This document shows, in pieces, positions 43,564-51,507 of a stretch of 64,000 bases of DNA. Numbering within the stretch: position 1 is the first letter of the stretch; each line of letters begins with the position of its first letter. Source of the DNA: GCA-002050365 sp038235165 (GTDB lineage: Bacteria; Acidobacteriota; Blastocatellia; Pyrinomonadales; Pyrinomonadaceae); contig JBBSUG010000003.1 in NCBI GenBank assembly GCA_038235165.1, positions 62,001 to 126,000 of the forward strand. Direction: 5' to 3'. The position numbers and the translations under genes were made by a program. The notes below the pieces were generated by a model. It made no database searches and was not told the origin of the DNA. It worked only from the letters and a program-made list of their open reading frames with translations.

Positions 43564-43584
43564 TAAATTGAAATACTCAATTTA
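43564..43584. promoter_or_regulatory. Perfect dyad upstream of cbiM, candidate metal-regulator operator
   Basis: TAAATTGA-aatac-TCAATTTA is a perfect 8-bp palindrome with 5-bp spacer, about 45 bp before the cbiM start. Two GTTAC-type half sites (near 43587-43592 and 43607-43612) lie close by. It could bind a NikR-, Fur- or MerR-type metal sensor; which one is unknown. Confidence 0.4.
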
Positions 43585-43669
43585 ATAGTAACAAGTTTTT
43601 GATATTTGTAACACCCATTATTACCAAAACAAAAATTTGAGAGAAACAATCGTCATTTTTCACGAATTC

Positions 43670-44659
43670 TCAAATTATTTTGAGCAAATCTGCTAAATCT
43701 TGCGGCAATGGCGAGTAAAAACTCATTTTTTCAAAGGTTTTCGGATGAGTAAAAGACAGCTTTTCAGCATGGAGAAAAAAGCGGTTCAAGCCGTTGATTG
43801 CCTGCCGGATTTTGACATCGGCGATAGTGTTGTCACGACCTTCGTTGTAGGTTTCATCGCCGACGACCGGATGATTTAGAAACGCGAGATGAACGCGGAT
43901 TTGGTGCGTTCTGCCTGTTTTTATTTCGACATCGAGCAACGTAAATTTCTCGAACCTTCGCCGCACATTCCACAGCGACAGTGCGTGGCGACCGTTTTTG
44001 TGGATCGTCATTTTCATCCGGTTCCATTTGTCGCGCCCGATTTTTTCTTCGATCTTTCCGCTTTCCCGCCGAATTGAACCGTGAACCAGCGCGACGTAGC
44101 TTTTATAAACTTTGCGGTCGTGAAACTGTTGCGCGAGACTTTCGTGCGTTGTTTCATCTTTGGCGACGACGATCAAACCGGACGTGTTTTTATCGAGCCG
44201 GTGAACGATGCCGATTTTGGATTTCAGATGTTGGATGTTGGATTGCTCGTCGGCGGCTTGATCAATTTGGAGTTCGGAATTTGGAATCTGAAATTTGAAA
44301 GCGAGCGCGTTTGCCATCGTTCCGTTCATATTCCCGATGCCCGGATGCACGACCATTCCGGCATTTTTGTTGATGACGATTAAGTGTTCGTCTTCGTAAA
44401 CAATTTCGAGCGGAATGTTTTCGGCTTTGACAGTTTCGACGATCGGGGCGATCAGTTCGACTTCGATTTCTTCGCCGCCGCGCAGTTTATACGATGCTTT
44501 CGCATCTTTTTCATTAACCGAAACATCACCTTCGCCGATCAGTCTTTGCAGACGCGCCCGCGACCAATCTTCGATATTTTCGGCGAGAAAAGCATCAAGC
44601 CGTTTGCCGACATCTTCGGGCGATACGCTGAAATTCAGGATTGTATTTTCTTCATTCAC
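43670..44659 (-). CDS. rluD: RluD-type 23S rRNA pseudouridine synthase with heptad-repeat insert
   Basis: A 329-residue enzyme of the RluA/RluD group that isomerises uridines in 23S rRNA. An S4 RNA-binding domain spans about 15-75 (VGKRLDAFLAENIEDWSRAR). The catalytic Asp is that in GIVHRLDKNTSG (about 155). Between NAL and GIVHRLDK lie 30 residues where E. coli RluD has 13. The extra segment FKFQIPNSELQIDQ..SNIQHLKSKI is encoded by two heptad-periodic tracts (44214-44244 and 44264-44298), in frame and with no stop. It lies just before the catalytic loop, so it must be tolerated as a surface loop. The remaining motifs (KTGRTHQIRVHLAFLNHPVVG) are intact, and the enzyme is probably functional. 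Confidence 0.9.
   Translation of the reverse strand: MNEENTILNFSVSPEDVGKRLDAFLAENIEDWSRARLQRLIGEGDVSVNEKDAKASYKLRGGEEIEVELIAPIVETVKAENIPLEIVYEDEHLIVINKNAGMVVHPGIGNMNGTMANALAFKFQIPNSELQIDQAADEQSNIQHLKSKIGIVHRLDKNTSGLIVVAKDETTHESLAQQFHDRKVYKSYVALVHGSIRRESGKIEEKIGRDKWNRMKMTIHKNGRHALSLWNVRRRFEKFTLLDVEIKTGRTHQIRVHLAFLNHPVVGDETYNEGRDNTIADVKIRQAINGLNRFFLHAEKLSFTHPKTFEKMSFYSPLPQDLADLLKII
44214..44298. repeat. Two heptad-periodic tracts inside the pseudouridine synthase gene
   Basis: Tract A, 44214-44244: ATTTTGG, ATTTCAG, ATGTTGG, ATGTTGG, ATT. Tract B, 44264-44298: AATTTGG, AGTTCGG, AATTTGG, AATCTGA, AATTTGA. An 18-20 bp non-repeat spacer separates them. Both are in the coding frame of the minus-strand gene without stop codons. 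Confidence 0.85.
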
Positions 44660-44686
44660 AAAAGATTATTGCTTTTTACAAGTATA

Positions 44687-44728
44687 AAAAGCTAATTCGC
44701 ATTACCAAAAAATTGCGAATCAGCTTTT
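44687..44728 (-). terminator. Rho-independent terminator after lgt
   Basis: AAAAGCT.ATTCGCA (44687-44701) pairs with TGCGAAT.AGCTTTT (44714-44728) with one mismatch. On the minus strand the stem ends in a T-run. It lies about 25 bp after the lgt stop (44754) and upstream of the pseudouridine synthase start, so the two genes are separate units. Confidence 0.75.
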
Positions 44729-44753
44729 CAATTTTACAAAGTCGTTGAAAAAA

Positions 44754-45563
44754 CTAAATCGGATTTTCGATCACCTTTTTCGCGGTTTTCAAACGCCAAA
44801 TCATAAAAATCACTGCGCTCAAAGCGACGATCAAACTAATAATCTGCGAAGTCGAAAGTCCGGTTAAATCAGTCAGTCCAAACAAGTTGCCGCGCGGATC
44901 GTCTCGGAAAAATTCGATGGTGAAACGAACAATCGGGTATAAAATCATATACGCGATCAAAACCTGTCCGTTAAAAAGTTTCTTTTTGTGCAGGTAAACC
45001 AGAATTCCGAAAACGACCAGCATCGCAAATGATTCGTAAAGCTGTGTCGGATGCAGATAAGCGTTTTCGCCCGCTTCGGTGTAGATCGGAACGCCGGTAA
45101 ATTCGTGCGCGTGTTCGGTAAAATGCACGCCCCAAAACAAATCCGTCGGTTTTCCCCAACAACATCCGGCGGAAAAGCAACCCTGCCGTCCGAAAAATTG
45201 TCCGAGTGCGACTCCCGGCGCAAATGCGTCAGCGACCTTCCAAAAACTGAATTTGTAATAGCGAATTAGTATCGCCAGCGCGAGGAAACCGCCGATAAAA
45301 CCGCCGTAATAAACGCCGCCCGAACGCAGAAAATCAAGCGAAAAGATATTGACGTTATCTTCGGTAAAAAACATCAAAATCTTTGACCCGAGCAGTCCGC
45401 CGATGATCGTCCACAACCCGAGATCGTAAATCCGCTCTTTCGGCAAACCGTCGCGTTCACCGAGTTTTGCCGCGACAAATAACGCCAACAATAATCCGAC
45501 GGCGAGCAAAACGCCGTAAGTATTAATCGGGAAATTACCGATTCTGAAAAGTTCTGGATACAT
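44754..45563 (-). CDS. lgt: Prolipoprotein diacylglyceryl transferase
   Basis: A 269-residue inner-membrane enzyme that transfers diacylglycerol from phosphatidylglycerol to the Cys of lipoprotein precursors. The family motif is GRQGCFSAGCCWG near 130, preceded by GGVYYGGFIGGFLA with conserved Tyr and Gly; the catalytic Arg is expected in VRFTIEFFRDDPRG (about 227). Seven TM helices can be counted. The length is normal. It supports a Gram-negative-type envelope with lipoproteins, as does the lipobox in the decayed M23 gene. A small protein of unknown function begins 8 bp upstream on the same strand. Confidence 0.94.
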   Translation of the reverse strand: MYPELFRIGNFPINTYGVLLAVGLLLALFVAAKLGERDGLPKERIYDLGLWTIIGGLLGSKILMFFTEDNVNIFSLDFLRSGGVYYGGFIGGFLALAILIRYYKFSFWKVADAFAPGVALGQFFGRQGCFSAGCCWGKPTDLFWGVHFTEHAHEFTGVPIYTEAGENAYLHPTQLYESFAMLVVFGILVYLHKKKLFNGQVLIAYMILYPIVRFTIEFFRDDPRGNLFGLTDLTGLSTSQIISLIVALSAVIFMIWRLKTAKKVIENPI

Positions 45564-45571
45564 CGTTTTTG

Positions 45572-45877
45572 TTAGTTGTTATCTGACGGTTGTTCGTTGT
45601 CGGACAAGTTTTCAGTCTTGACAAAATGAATTAAAGCTAGTTCACCACGAATAATTGCTGAAACGCACCAACCATTTATCAATCCATCAAGTGAAACGGG
45701 TGTTTCATCTTTTATTTTTTCAATCAGTCTTTCTCTACTGCTTCTTCCAAAACCCCAAATTTCCGATACGTCCAATGTTTCCGCCCAATTTATACAAGCT
45801 GTTTCGATTGAACACGAACTGATTTGCGAAATATAAGTCCCACCTTTGAAATCCATAATGAAAGTATAAAGAGGCAT
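45572..45877 (-). CDS. Small protein, unknown function
   Basis: A 101-residue frame with no TM or signal peptide, located between the Uma2-family and lgt genes in the same direction, with gaps of 3 and 8 bp. It begins MPLYTFIMDFKGGTYISQIS, with a mixed beta-strand pattern, and has three Cys. I do not recognise the family. The tail NLSDNEQPSDNN is hydrophilic and repetitive. Tight spacing supports co-expression with its neighbours; the lack of a good ribosome-binding site lowers confidence. Confidence 0.55.
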   Translation of the reverse strand: MPLYTFIMDFKGGTYISQISSCSIETACINWAETLDVSEIWGFGRSSRERLIEKIKDETPVSLDGLINGWCVSAIIRGELALIHFVKTENLSDNEQPSDNN

Positions 45878-45880
45878 TTT

Positions 45881-46372
45881 TCACACAGTGCAGCGACAGC
45901 CACACTCAAGTTCGATTTCGGTCGGCGAAGTGAAATTTCGAGTTCCGTCTTTGCGAAAATGCACAATTTCTTTAGTATAAGGGTTAAAAACAATAACGTC
46001 TTTCACACCGTTTGCCAGATATATTGGCGGCGAAACTTCTAAATCTTTTGCTTCATATTTTTTGCTGATGACTTCGATAACGGCTTCGGGAACCAACTTT
46101 ATCGCTTCTTCCTGTTCGTCTTCCGAGGGTTCGCGGCAAAAAATCGAAACGTCGGGACGTTTTAATGAACCATCGGGAAACTGCACATAGACATCCGCCG
46201 CATCTACACAATCACAAGGATTGTTTCCCGTGACAATTTTTATGATCGAATCCCGAATCCGATCAACTTCCTTTTGATGTTTGTAAAGCGGTGAGGCTTC
46301 CCAAATCGCCAAGTTGCCGGCAATCTCTAATCTCACACCTAAATCTTCAGCGTTTAGTAATTGTGGATTCAT
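45881..46372 (-). CDS. Uma2 family (DUF820) endonuclease-like protein
   Basis: A 163-residue protein of the Uma2/DUF820 group, a PD-(D/E)xK-like nuclease fold common and highly duplicated in cyanobacteria and in some other phyla. The core shows VYVQFPDGSLKRPDVSIF (first Asp of the site), AVIEVISKKYEAKD (Glu and Lys of ExK) and GVKDVIVFNP. The biological role is unknown; many copies seem to travel with mobile DNA. Its C-terminus is Cys-rich (ECGCRCTV). The grpE stop lies 16 bp away on the same strand, so it may be read from the clpB-grpE transcript. Confidence 0.85.
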   Translation of the reverse strand: MNPQLLNAEDLGVRLEIAGNLAIWEASPLYKHQKEVDRIRDSIIKIVTGNNPCDCVDAADVYVQFPDGSLKRPDVSIFCREPSEDEQEEAIKLVPEAVIEVISKKYEAKDLEVSPPIYLANGVKDVIVFNPYTKEIVHFRKDGTRNFTSPTEIELECGCRCTV

Positions 46373-46388
46373 AAATGTTTACTCAAAA

Positions 46389-47105
46389 TTATTCACCAAC
46401 CGATTGCGCCATCGCTTTGCCGACCTGCACTTTTGCGGGACGCAAAAGTTTATCGCCAAATTTGTATCCGCGAGCATATTCGGCAATGATTTTATCGTCG
46501 TTTTCATCTTCGACCGCGACCATATCAACCGCTTCGTGAAGTTCCGGGTCGAATTTTAGACCGACGGCGGCAACCGCTTCAACGCCGACGCTCATCAACG
46601 CTTGTTCAAACGAACGCGCCGTGCCTTTGACACCGCCCAAAAGATGTTCAAATGACGAATCTCGTTCACCGGCGTTAATCGCCAAATTCAGATTGTCCAA
46701 AACCGGCAAAAGCGTCGTCAAAAAATTAAACTGTCCCTGTTTGGCGCGTTCTTCCAGAGTTTTCATTAAACGCCCGCGCATTTCCTGCGTTTCGCGCTCC
46801 ATCTGCACTTTTATTTCGTCAAACTTCTGCTGCACGCCGACCAATTTCGCTTCGGCGGCTTCGCGCCGGATGCGTTCGTCTTTCAATTCATTTTGCAGCT
46901 TGATAAATTCCGGCGACACGGTTTTTTCGCCTTTCGGTTCTGCGTTTGTCCGTTCGCCCGCTTCGTCAAAACGTCGTTTGTCGTTGATCGGAGTTTCCTC
47001 CGGTTCGCCTTCGATAATTTCTTCGTTGTTAAAATCCTGTTCGTTTTCCATCGTTTTTTTGTTAAACCAACTCATAAAATTTGATAAATAGTCTGTTTCA
47101 TTCAT
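46389..47105 (-). CDS. grpE: GrpE nucleotide exchange factor
   Basis: A GrpE homologue of 238 residues from the ATG at 47105 (MNETDYLSNFMSWFNKK). The DnaK-binding part is clear: the long coiled coil (LQNELKDERIRREAAEAKLV), then LLPVLDNLNLAINAG and the wing with EYARGYKFGDKLLRPAKVQVG. It releases ADP from DnaK. A longer reading to the ATG at 47210 is open and would leave only 6 bp to the clpB stop, but it encloses a perfect 12-bp inverted repeat (47159-47198), so I prefer the shorter start; confidence in the start is low. It follows clpB, an uncommon pairing, as dnaK and hrcA are not adjacent. Confidence 0.9.
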   Translation of the reverse strand: MNETDYLSNFMSWFNKKTMENEQDFNNEEIIEGEPEETPINDKRRFDEAGERTNAEPKGEKTVSPEFIKLQNELKDERIRREAAEAKLVGVQQKFDEIKVQMERETQEMRGRLMKTLEERAKQGQFNFLTTLLPVLDNLNLAINAGERDSSFEHLLGGVKGTARSFEQALMSVGVEAVAAVGLKFDPELHEAVDMVAVEDENDDKIIAEYARGYKFGDKLLRPAKVQVGKAMAQSVGE

Positions 47106-47158
47106 TTTATCAAACCATTTGTCCCAAGGTAAATTTGAAATTGCCGATAGCCACCGCC

Positions 47159-47198
47159 GACGTAGATAAATCGCTTTTGCCTTATATTTATCTACGTC
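47159..47198. repeat. Perfect 12-bp inverted repeat between clpB and grpE
   Basis: GACGTAGATAAA (47159-47170) pairs with TTTATCTACGTC (47187-47198). It lies 19 bp after the clpB stop. It has no T-run and does not match the CIRCE heat-shock operator. It may be an RNA-processing hairpin that separates the levels of the two proteins. Confidence 0.6.
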
Positions 47199-47216
47199 AA
47201 TCGGTTTCATACTTCT

Positions 47217-49811
47217 TTATGCCGTCGCTGTCGCAGTTTCCGGTATAAATTTCATTGTGTCATCTTCGGCGGAAATTCGCACGGTGCTTCCGCTGCCGAT
47301 TTCACCGTTCAACAATTTGACGGCGAGAGGATTTTGAATCAGCGATTGAATCGCCCGTTTCAAAGGTCTCGCGCCGAAGGTCGGGTCGTAGCCCTCTTTG
47401 ACGAGCAGTTCTTTTGCCGAATCTTCCAATTTAATCGTAATTCCGCGTTCCGCCAGATTTTTCCGCAGTTTTTCAAGCTGCACGTCAATAATCTGCGCGA
47501 TTTCCGCTTTTGAAAGCTGCGTGAAAACGACAATATCGTCAATTCGGTTTAAGAATTCCGGTTTGAAATGACTTCGCAGAACATCCAAAATCATATCTTT
47601 GAGCGGCGTATCAACTAATGCCGACGATTGAATTTCGCGCGAACCGAGATTTGAAGTCATAATCAAAACCGTGTTTTTGAAATCAACCGTTCTGCCTTTT
47701 GAATCAGTGAGTCTGCCGTCGTCCAAAATCTGCAAAAGAATATTGAAAACATCCGGATGCGCTTTTTCGATTTCGTCAAACAGAATCACCGAATACGGAC
47801 GGCGGCGGACGGCTTCGGTCAATTGTCCGCCTTCGTCGTAGCCGACATAGCCCGGAGGCGCACCGATCATTCGGGCGACGGCGTGTTTTTCCATATATTC
47901 CGACATATCGAGCCGCACAAGAGCGCGTTCGTCGTCGAACATAAATTCGGCTAACGCCTTTGCCGTTTCGGTTTTGCCGACTCCGGTCGGACCCAGAAAA
48001 ATAAACGAACCGACCGGACGATTCGGGTCTTGCAGTCCGGCGCGTGAACGGCGCACGGCGTTGGCGACCGCCTTCAAACCTTCGTCCTGACCGATCACCC
48101 GACGGCGCAGATTTTCTTCCATTTTAACGAGTTTCTGCATTTCGCCTTCGAGCATTTTGCTGACCGGAACGCCCGTCCATTTGGCGACGACTTCGGCGAT
48201 GTCTTCCGCGTCAACTTCTTCTTTGAGCATCACACCGTCGGTCTGCAATTCGGCAAGCCGCGCCTGTTCACCGGCAAGCTGTTTTTCGAGCGTCGGAATC
48301 TCGCCGTACTGCAATTCGGCGGCGCGGGTCAAATCGCCCGCGTTTCGCGCCTGTTCGAGTTTTAATTTGGCTTCTTCGAGTTTTTCTTTTGCCGAACGCA
48401 TTTTCTCGATTTCATCTTTCTCCGACTGCCATTTCGCCTTCATTCCGCCGGATTTTTCCTGCAAATCGGCGATGCGTTTTTCGATGACGTTTAATCTTTC
48501 CTTCGATTTATCATCGGTTTCGCGGCTCAACGCCTGTTTTTCGATTTCGAGCTGTAAGATTTCGCGTTCCAAAACGTCAATTTCAATCGGCAGCGAATCA
48601 ATCTCGATGCGAAGTTTCGACGCGGCTTCGTCAACCAGATCAATCGCTTTATCTGGCAAAAACCGGTCGGTAATATAACGATTTGAAAGCGTCGCGGCGG
48701 CGACAATCGCCGCATCCATAATGCGAACGCCGTGGTGAACTTCGTATTTTTCCTTCAAACCGCGCAAAATCGCAATCGTGTCTTCGACGTTCGGTTCACC
48801 GACGTAAACCTGTTGAAAACGCCGCTCCAACGCCTTGTCTTTTTCGATGTATTTCTGAAATTCGTTGAGGGTCGTCGCGCCGACACAGCGCAGAAGTCCG
48901 CGGGCAAGTGCCGGTTTCAACATATTTGAAGCATCAATCGCGCCTTCACTAGCACCCGCGCCGACGAGCGTGTGCAGTTCGTCAATAAACAAAATGATCT
49001 GCCCGTCCGATTTTTCGATTTCGTTCAAAACCGCCTTCAAACGGTCTTCAAACTCGCCGCGATACTTCGCCCCGGCGAGCATCGCGCCCAAATCCAGCCC
49101 GACAAGTTTTTTATTCTTCAATGTTTCCGGCACGTCGCCCGAAATAATCCGCTGCGCCAAACCTTCGACAATCGCCGTTTTACCAACGCCGGGTTCACCG
49201 ATCAAAACCGGATTATTTTTCGTCCGGCGCGATAAAACCTGAATCGTTCGCCGAATTTCATCATCACGCCCGATGACCGGATCGAGTTTTCCCTTGCGGG
49301 CGCGTTCAGTCAAATCTATCGAGTATTTTTCGAGTGCCTGAAAATTTTCTTCGGCATTTTGATCGGTAATTTTTGAACCGCCGCGCATTTGCTCGACAAC
49401 TTTCAGCAAATCCTCTCTATTGACACCGTGGGAACGCAAAATGCGCCCTGCGTCGCCTTCCTTTTCGTCGGCAATCGTCAAAAGCAGATGCTCGGTCGAA
49501 ACATATTCGTCCTGCATCGCTTCGGCTTCCTTCTGCGCGTTTTGAAAAGCCGTATTGAACCGCGACGAGAAATACTGCTGTCCGCCGGAAACCTTCGGGA
49601 ATTTGGCAATCGCCGCTTCAACTTCGCTCTCAATGGTTGGAACATTCGCGCCGACTTTGCCGAGAATCGGGCGCAGTGTGCCTTCCTTTTGTTCAAGCAT
49701 CGCCGCTAACAAATGTTCCGGTTCGACCTGTTGATTTTGATTCTTTTCGGCAACACCGATTGCTGATTGAACTGCTTCCTGTCCACGTATCGTAAATCTG
49801 TCAAATCTCAT
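47217..49811 (-). CDS. clpB: ATP-dependent disaggregase ClpB
   Basis: An 864-residue Hsp100 chaperone. The N-terminal double repeat (KFRDRFT-like opening RFDRFTIRGQEAVQSA) is followed by AAA-1 with GEPGVGKT (about 205), a coiled-coil middle domain at about 410-530, and AAA-2 with GPTGVGKTE (about 605). The C-terminal domain has the usual GARPLKRAIQ. It works with DnaK/DnaJ/GrpE to rescue aggregated proteins. The start at 49811 is preceded by GAGGTG about 10 bp upstream, and a near-consensus sigma-70 promoter lies at 49847-49875. grpE follows 111 bp (or 6 bp) downstream. Length and motifs are fully standard. Confidence 0.97.
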   Translation of the reverse strand: MRFDRFTIRGQEAVQSAIGVAEKNQNQQVEPEHLLAAMLEQKEGTLRPILGKVGANVPTIESEVEAAIAKFPKVSGGQQYFSSRFNTAFQNAQKEAEAMQDEYVSTEHLLLTIADEKEGDAGRILRSHGVNREDLLKVVEQMRGGSKITDQNAEENFQALEKYSIDLTERARKGKLDPVIGRDDEIRRTIQVLSRRTKNNPVLIGEPGVGKTAIVEGLAQRIISGDVPETLKNKKLVGLDLGAMLAGAKYRGEFEDRLKAVLNEIEKSDGQIILFIDELHTLVGAGASEGAIDASNMLKPALARGLLRCVGATTLNEFQKYIEKDKALERRFQQVYVGEPNVEDTIAILRGLKEKYEVHHGVRIMDAAIVAAATLSNRYITDRFLPDKAIDLVDEAASKLRIEIDSLPIEIDVLEREILQLEIEKQALSRETDDKSKERLNVIEKRIADLQEKSGGMKAKWQSEKDEIEKMRSAKEKLEEAKLKLEQARNAGDLTRAAELQYGEIPTLEKQLAGEQARLAELQTDGVMLKEEVDAEDIAEVVAKWTGVPVSKMLEGEMQKLVKMEENLRRRVIGQDEGLKAVANAVRRSRAGLQDPNRPVGSFIFLGPTGVGKTETAKALAEFMFDDERALVRLDMSEYMEKHAVARMIGAPPGYVGYDEGGQLTEAVRRRPYSVILFDEIEKAHPDVFNILLQILDDGRLTDSKGRTVDFKNTVLIMTSNLGSREIQSSALVDTPLKDMILDVLRSHFKPEFLNRIDDIVVFTQLSKAEIAQIIDVQLEKLRKNLAERGITIKLEDSAKELLVKEGYDPTFGARPLKRAIQSLIQNPLAVKLLNGEIGSGSTVRISAEDDTMKFIPETATATA

Positions 49812-49846
49812 TTCGGTAAATTCACCTCTTTTTTTAGTCTTTCATC

Positions 49847-49875
49847 ATAATAAAACCTGAGTCTGTCTTTGTCAA
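49847..49875 (-). promoter_or_regulatory. Near-consensus sigma-70 promoter of clpB
   Basis: Minus strand: TTGACA (49870-49875), 17-bp spacer, TATTAT (49847-49852, 5 of 6). It is about 35 bp upstream of the start codon. No CIRCE element or other heat-shock operator is seen around it. Confidence 0.75.
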
Positions 49876-49997
49876 GTCTTTACGAAAACATTTTGCCCAT
49901 CATATTTCCCGATTTTGGCATTTTTTAGATGACACATTTCAATTTGGAATGTATATTTAGCTACGCGACTCAAAAAATCTTTTAAGAAAATAAAATT

Positions 49998-50393
49998 ATG
50001 TTAAATGTATCAATTTGGACTTTCTGGATATTGGCTGCTTTAGCGATTACCATTCTCCTTTTTTTATACAAAAAGCACGAGCAGATGCTCTCTTCAGATC
50101 AAAAACAGGAGAGGTCTCGTACCCTCAGCGAATTGAATAACTTAAAAAATTGGCAGAACTGGAGTTTTTTGCTTGCTTCGACGGTTTTAGTATGTATCAA
50201 TTTATTCTCTATCGCGGAACTTCCAATCAAATATCTTTTTTATTTAATAATCATTAATTTAACTTACACCGTTTTTCGTAATCGTAAAGTCTCTCAAAAA
50301 ATAGATTTGCCTGACGAATACATAAATAAGGAATTTAATCTGGGCATTCTGACTGTTCTGCTTTTCGCAATAGCTGTATTTTTTATTTTTTAA
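49998..50393 (+). CDS. Small integral membrane protein, unknown function
   Basis: A 131-residue, AT-rich gene with about four hydrophobic helices (VSIWTFWILAALAITILLFL, WSFLLASTVLVCINLFSIAE, LGILTVLLFAIAVFFIF) and a Gln/Arg/Glu-rich loop after the first. I do not recognise the family. It lies 13 bp upstream of the first ABC permease gene on the same strand and may be transcribed with it, though its base composition differs, so it may be a separate acquisition. No clear ribosome-binding site. Confidence 0.6.
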   Translation: MLNVSIWTFWILAALAITILLFLYKKHEQMLSSDQKQERSRTLSELNNLKNWQNWSFLLASTVLVCINLFSIAELPIKYLFYLIIINLTYTVFRNRKVSQKIDLPDEYINKEFNLGILTVLLFAIAVFFIF

Positions 50394-50406
50394 AGTGTAA
50401 ATGTAA

Positions 50407-51507
50407 ATGAAAATTATCCGTGAAATTCTATCTCCGCTAGTCGCTATCATTGCGGCGTTTGTCGTCGGCGGTATCATCATTTTGCTGATCGGCGACAATC
50501 CTTTTAACACTTTTTATCTGCTGCTCGGCAATTCATTCGGCTCTCTAAAAGACATCGGTTACACATTGTCTTACGCGACACCGCTGATATTTACGGGGTT
50601 GGCGGTGATGGTCGCTTTTCGCTGCGGACTTTTGAATATCGGTGCGGAAGGGCAGCTTTACGTCGCGTCATTTGCGACGGCGTGGGTCGGAATAACTTTG
50701 GGCGGCGCGATTGTTGATGTATTCGGCAAACAGGAAAACTGGTCGTATGCGGCTCTTCCGGCGATTTTGCTCGTTCCGCTCTGTATTTTAACTTCGATGG
50801 TCGTCGGCGGACTTTGGGGAATGATTCCGGGCATTTTGAAGGCGAAATTCGGCTCGCACGAAGTTATCAATACGATAATGCTGAATTTCATCGCCATCGC
50901 GCTCGTCAGTTATTTCACGCAGTATCATTACAAAATTCCGGGCGACGCGATTCTGCAAACTGCTGAAATCGGCGAAGCCGCACACATTCCGCGCATCAGC
51001 CAACTGATTCCCGGAATGCCGGAATTTGTACCGTTAAGCGTCGCGTTTCTGATTGCAATTGGGGCTTGTGTTTTGGTTTACGTCTTTTTGTGGAAAACAA
51101 AATGGGGTTACGAACTCCGCGCCGTCGGCGAAAATCCGAGTGCGGCGGAATACGGCGGAATATCGCCGGGTAAACAGATAATTATTGCGATGACGATCTC
51201 CGGCGCGCTCGCTGGAATGGTCGGCATCGGCGAAGTTCTCGGCTATCGCTATCGTTATTATGACGGATTTTCGGCGGAATGGGGTTTTCTCGGCATCGCC
51301 GTCGCCCTGCTCGGCAGAAATCACCCGCTCGGTGTGTTCATCGCGGCGATATTTTTCGCTGTTCTGGCACGCGGCGAAATATTTGTTGACGCATTCACGC
51401 CAAAAGTTTCCAAAGACATCGGCTGGGTTTTGCAGGCAATTATTATTTTGTTTGTCGCCTGTCTTCAAATGTATTCCAAATCAACAAGGGTGAAAGGAAA
51501 AGTATGA
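50407..51507 (+). CDS. ABC transporter permease, nucleoside type (NupP/YufP-like)
   Basis: A 366-residue permease of the BmpA-linked nucleoside import family (related to the branched-chain amino acid permeases). It has about ten TM helices. GVAVMVAFRCGLLNIGAEGQ (LA-F-NIGAEGQL) is the diagnostic motif, and ELRAVGENPSAAEYGGI is the cytoplasmic coupling loop, a family signature shared with the partner gene. Its stop overlaps the start of that partner by 4 bp (ATGA). In other bacteria the operon also has a lipoprotein receptor and an ATPase with two nucleotide-binding domains; neither is in this window, so those components must be elsewhere. The predicted cargo is purine nucleosides, by family only. 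Confidence 0.88.
   Translation: MKIIREILSPLVAIIAAFVVGGIIILLIGDNPFNTFYLLLGNSFGSLKDIGYTLSYATPLIFTGLAVMVAFRCGLLNIGAEGQLYVASFATAWVGITLGGAIVDVFGKQENWSYAALPAILLVPLCILTSMVVGGLWGMIPGILKAKFGSHEVINTIMLNFIAIALVSYFTQYHYKIPGDAILQTAEIGEAAHIPRISQLIPGMPEFVPLSVAFLIAIGACVLVYVFLWKTKWGYELRAVGENPSAAEYGGISPGKQIIIAMTISGALAGMVGIGEVLGYRYRYYDGFSAEWGFLGIAVALLGRNHPLGVFIAAIFFAVLARGEIFVDAFTPKVSKDIGWVLQAIIILFVACLQMYSKSTRVKGKV

Noticed and set aside
47199..49900. CIRCE/HrcA operator at clpB-grpE
   Set aside because: The TTAGCACTC-N9-GAGTGCTAA dyad is absent; the palindrome present has a different sequence.
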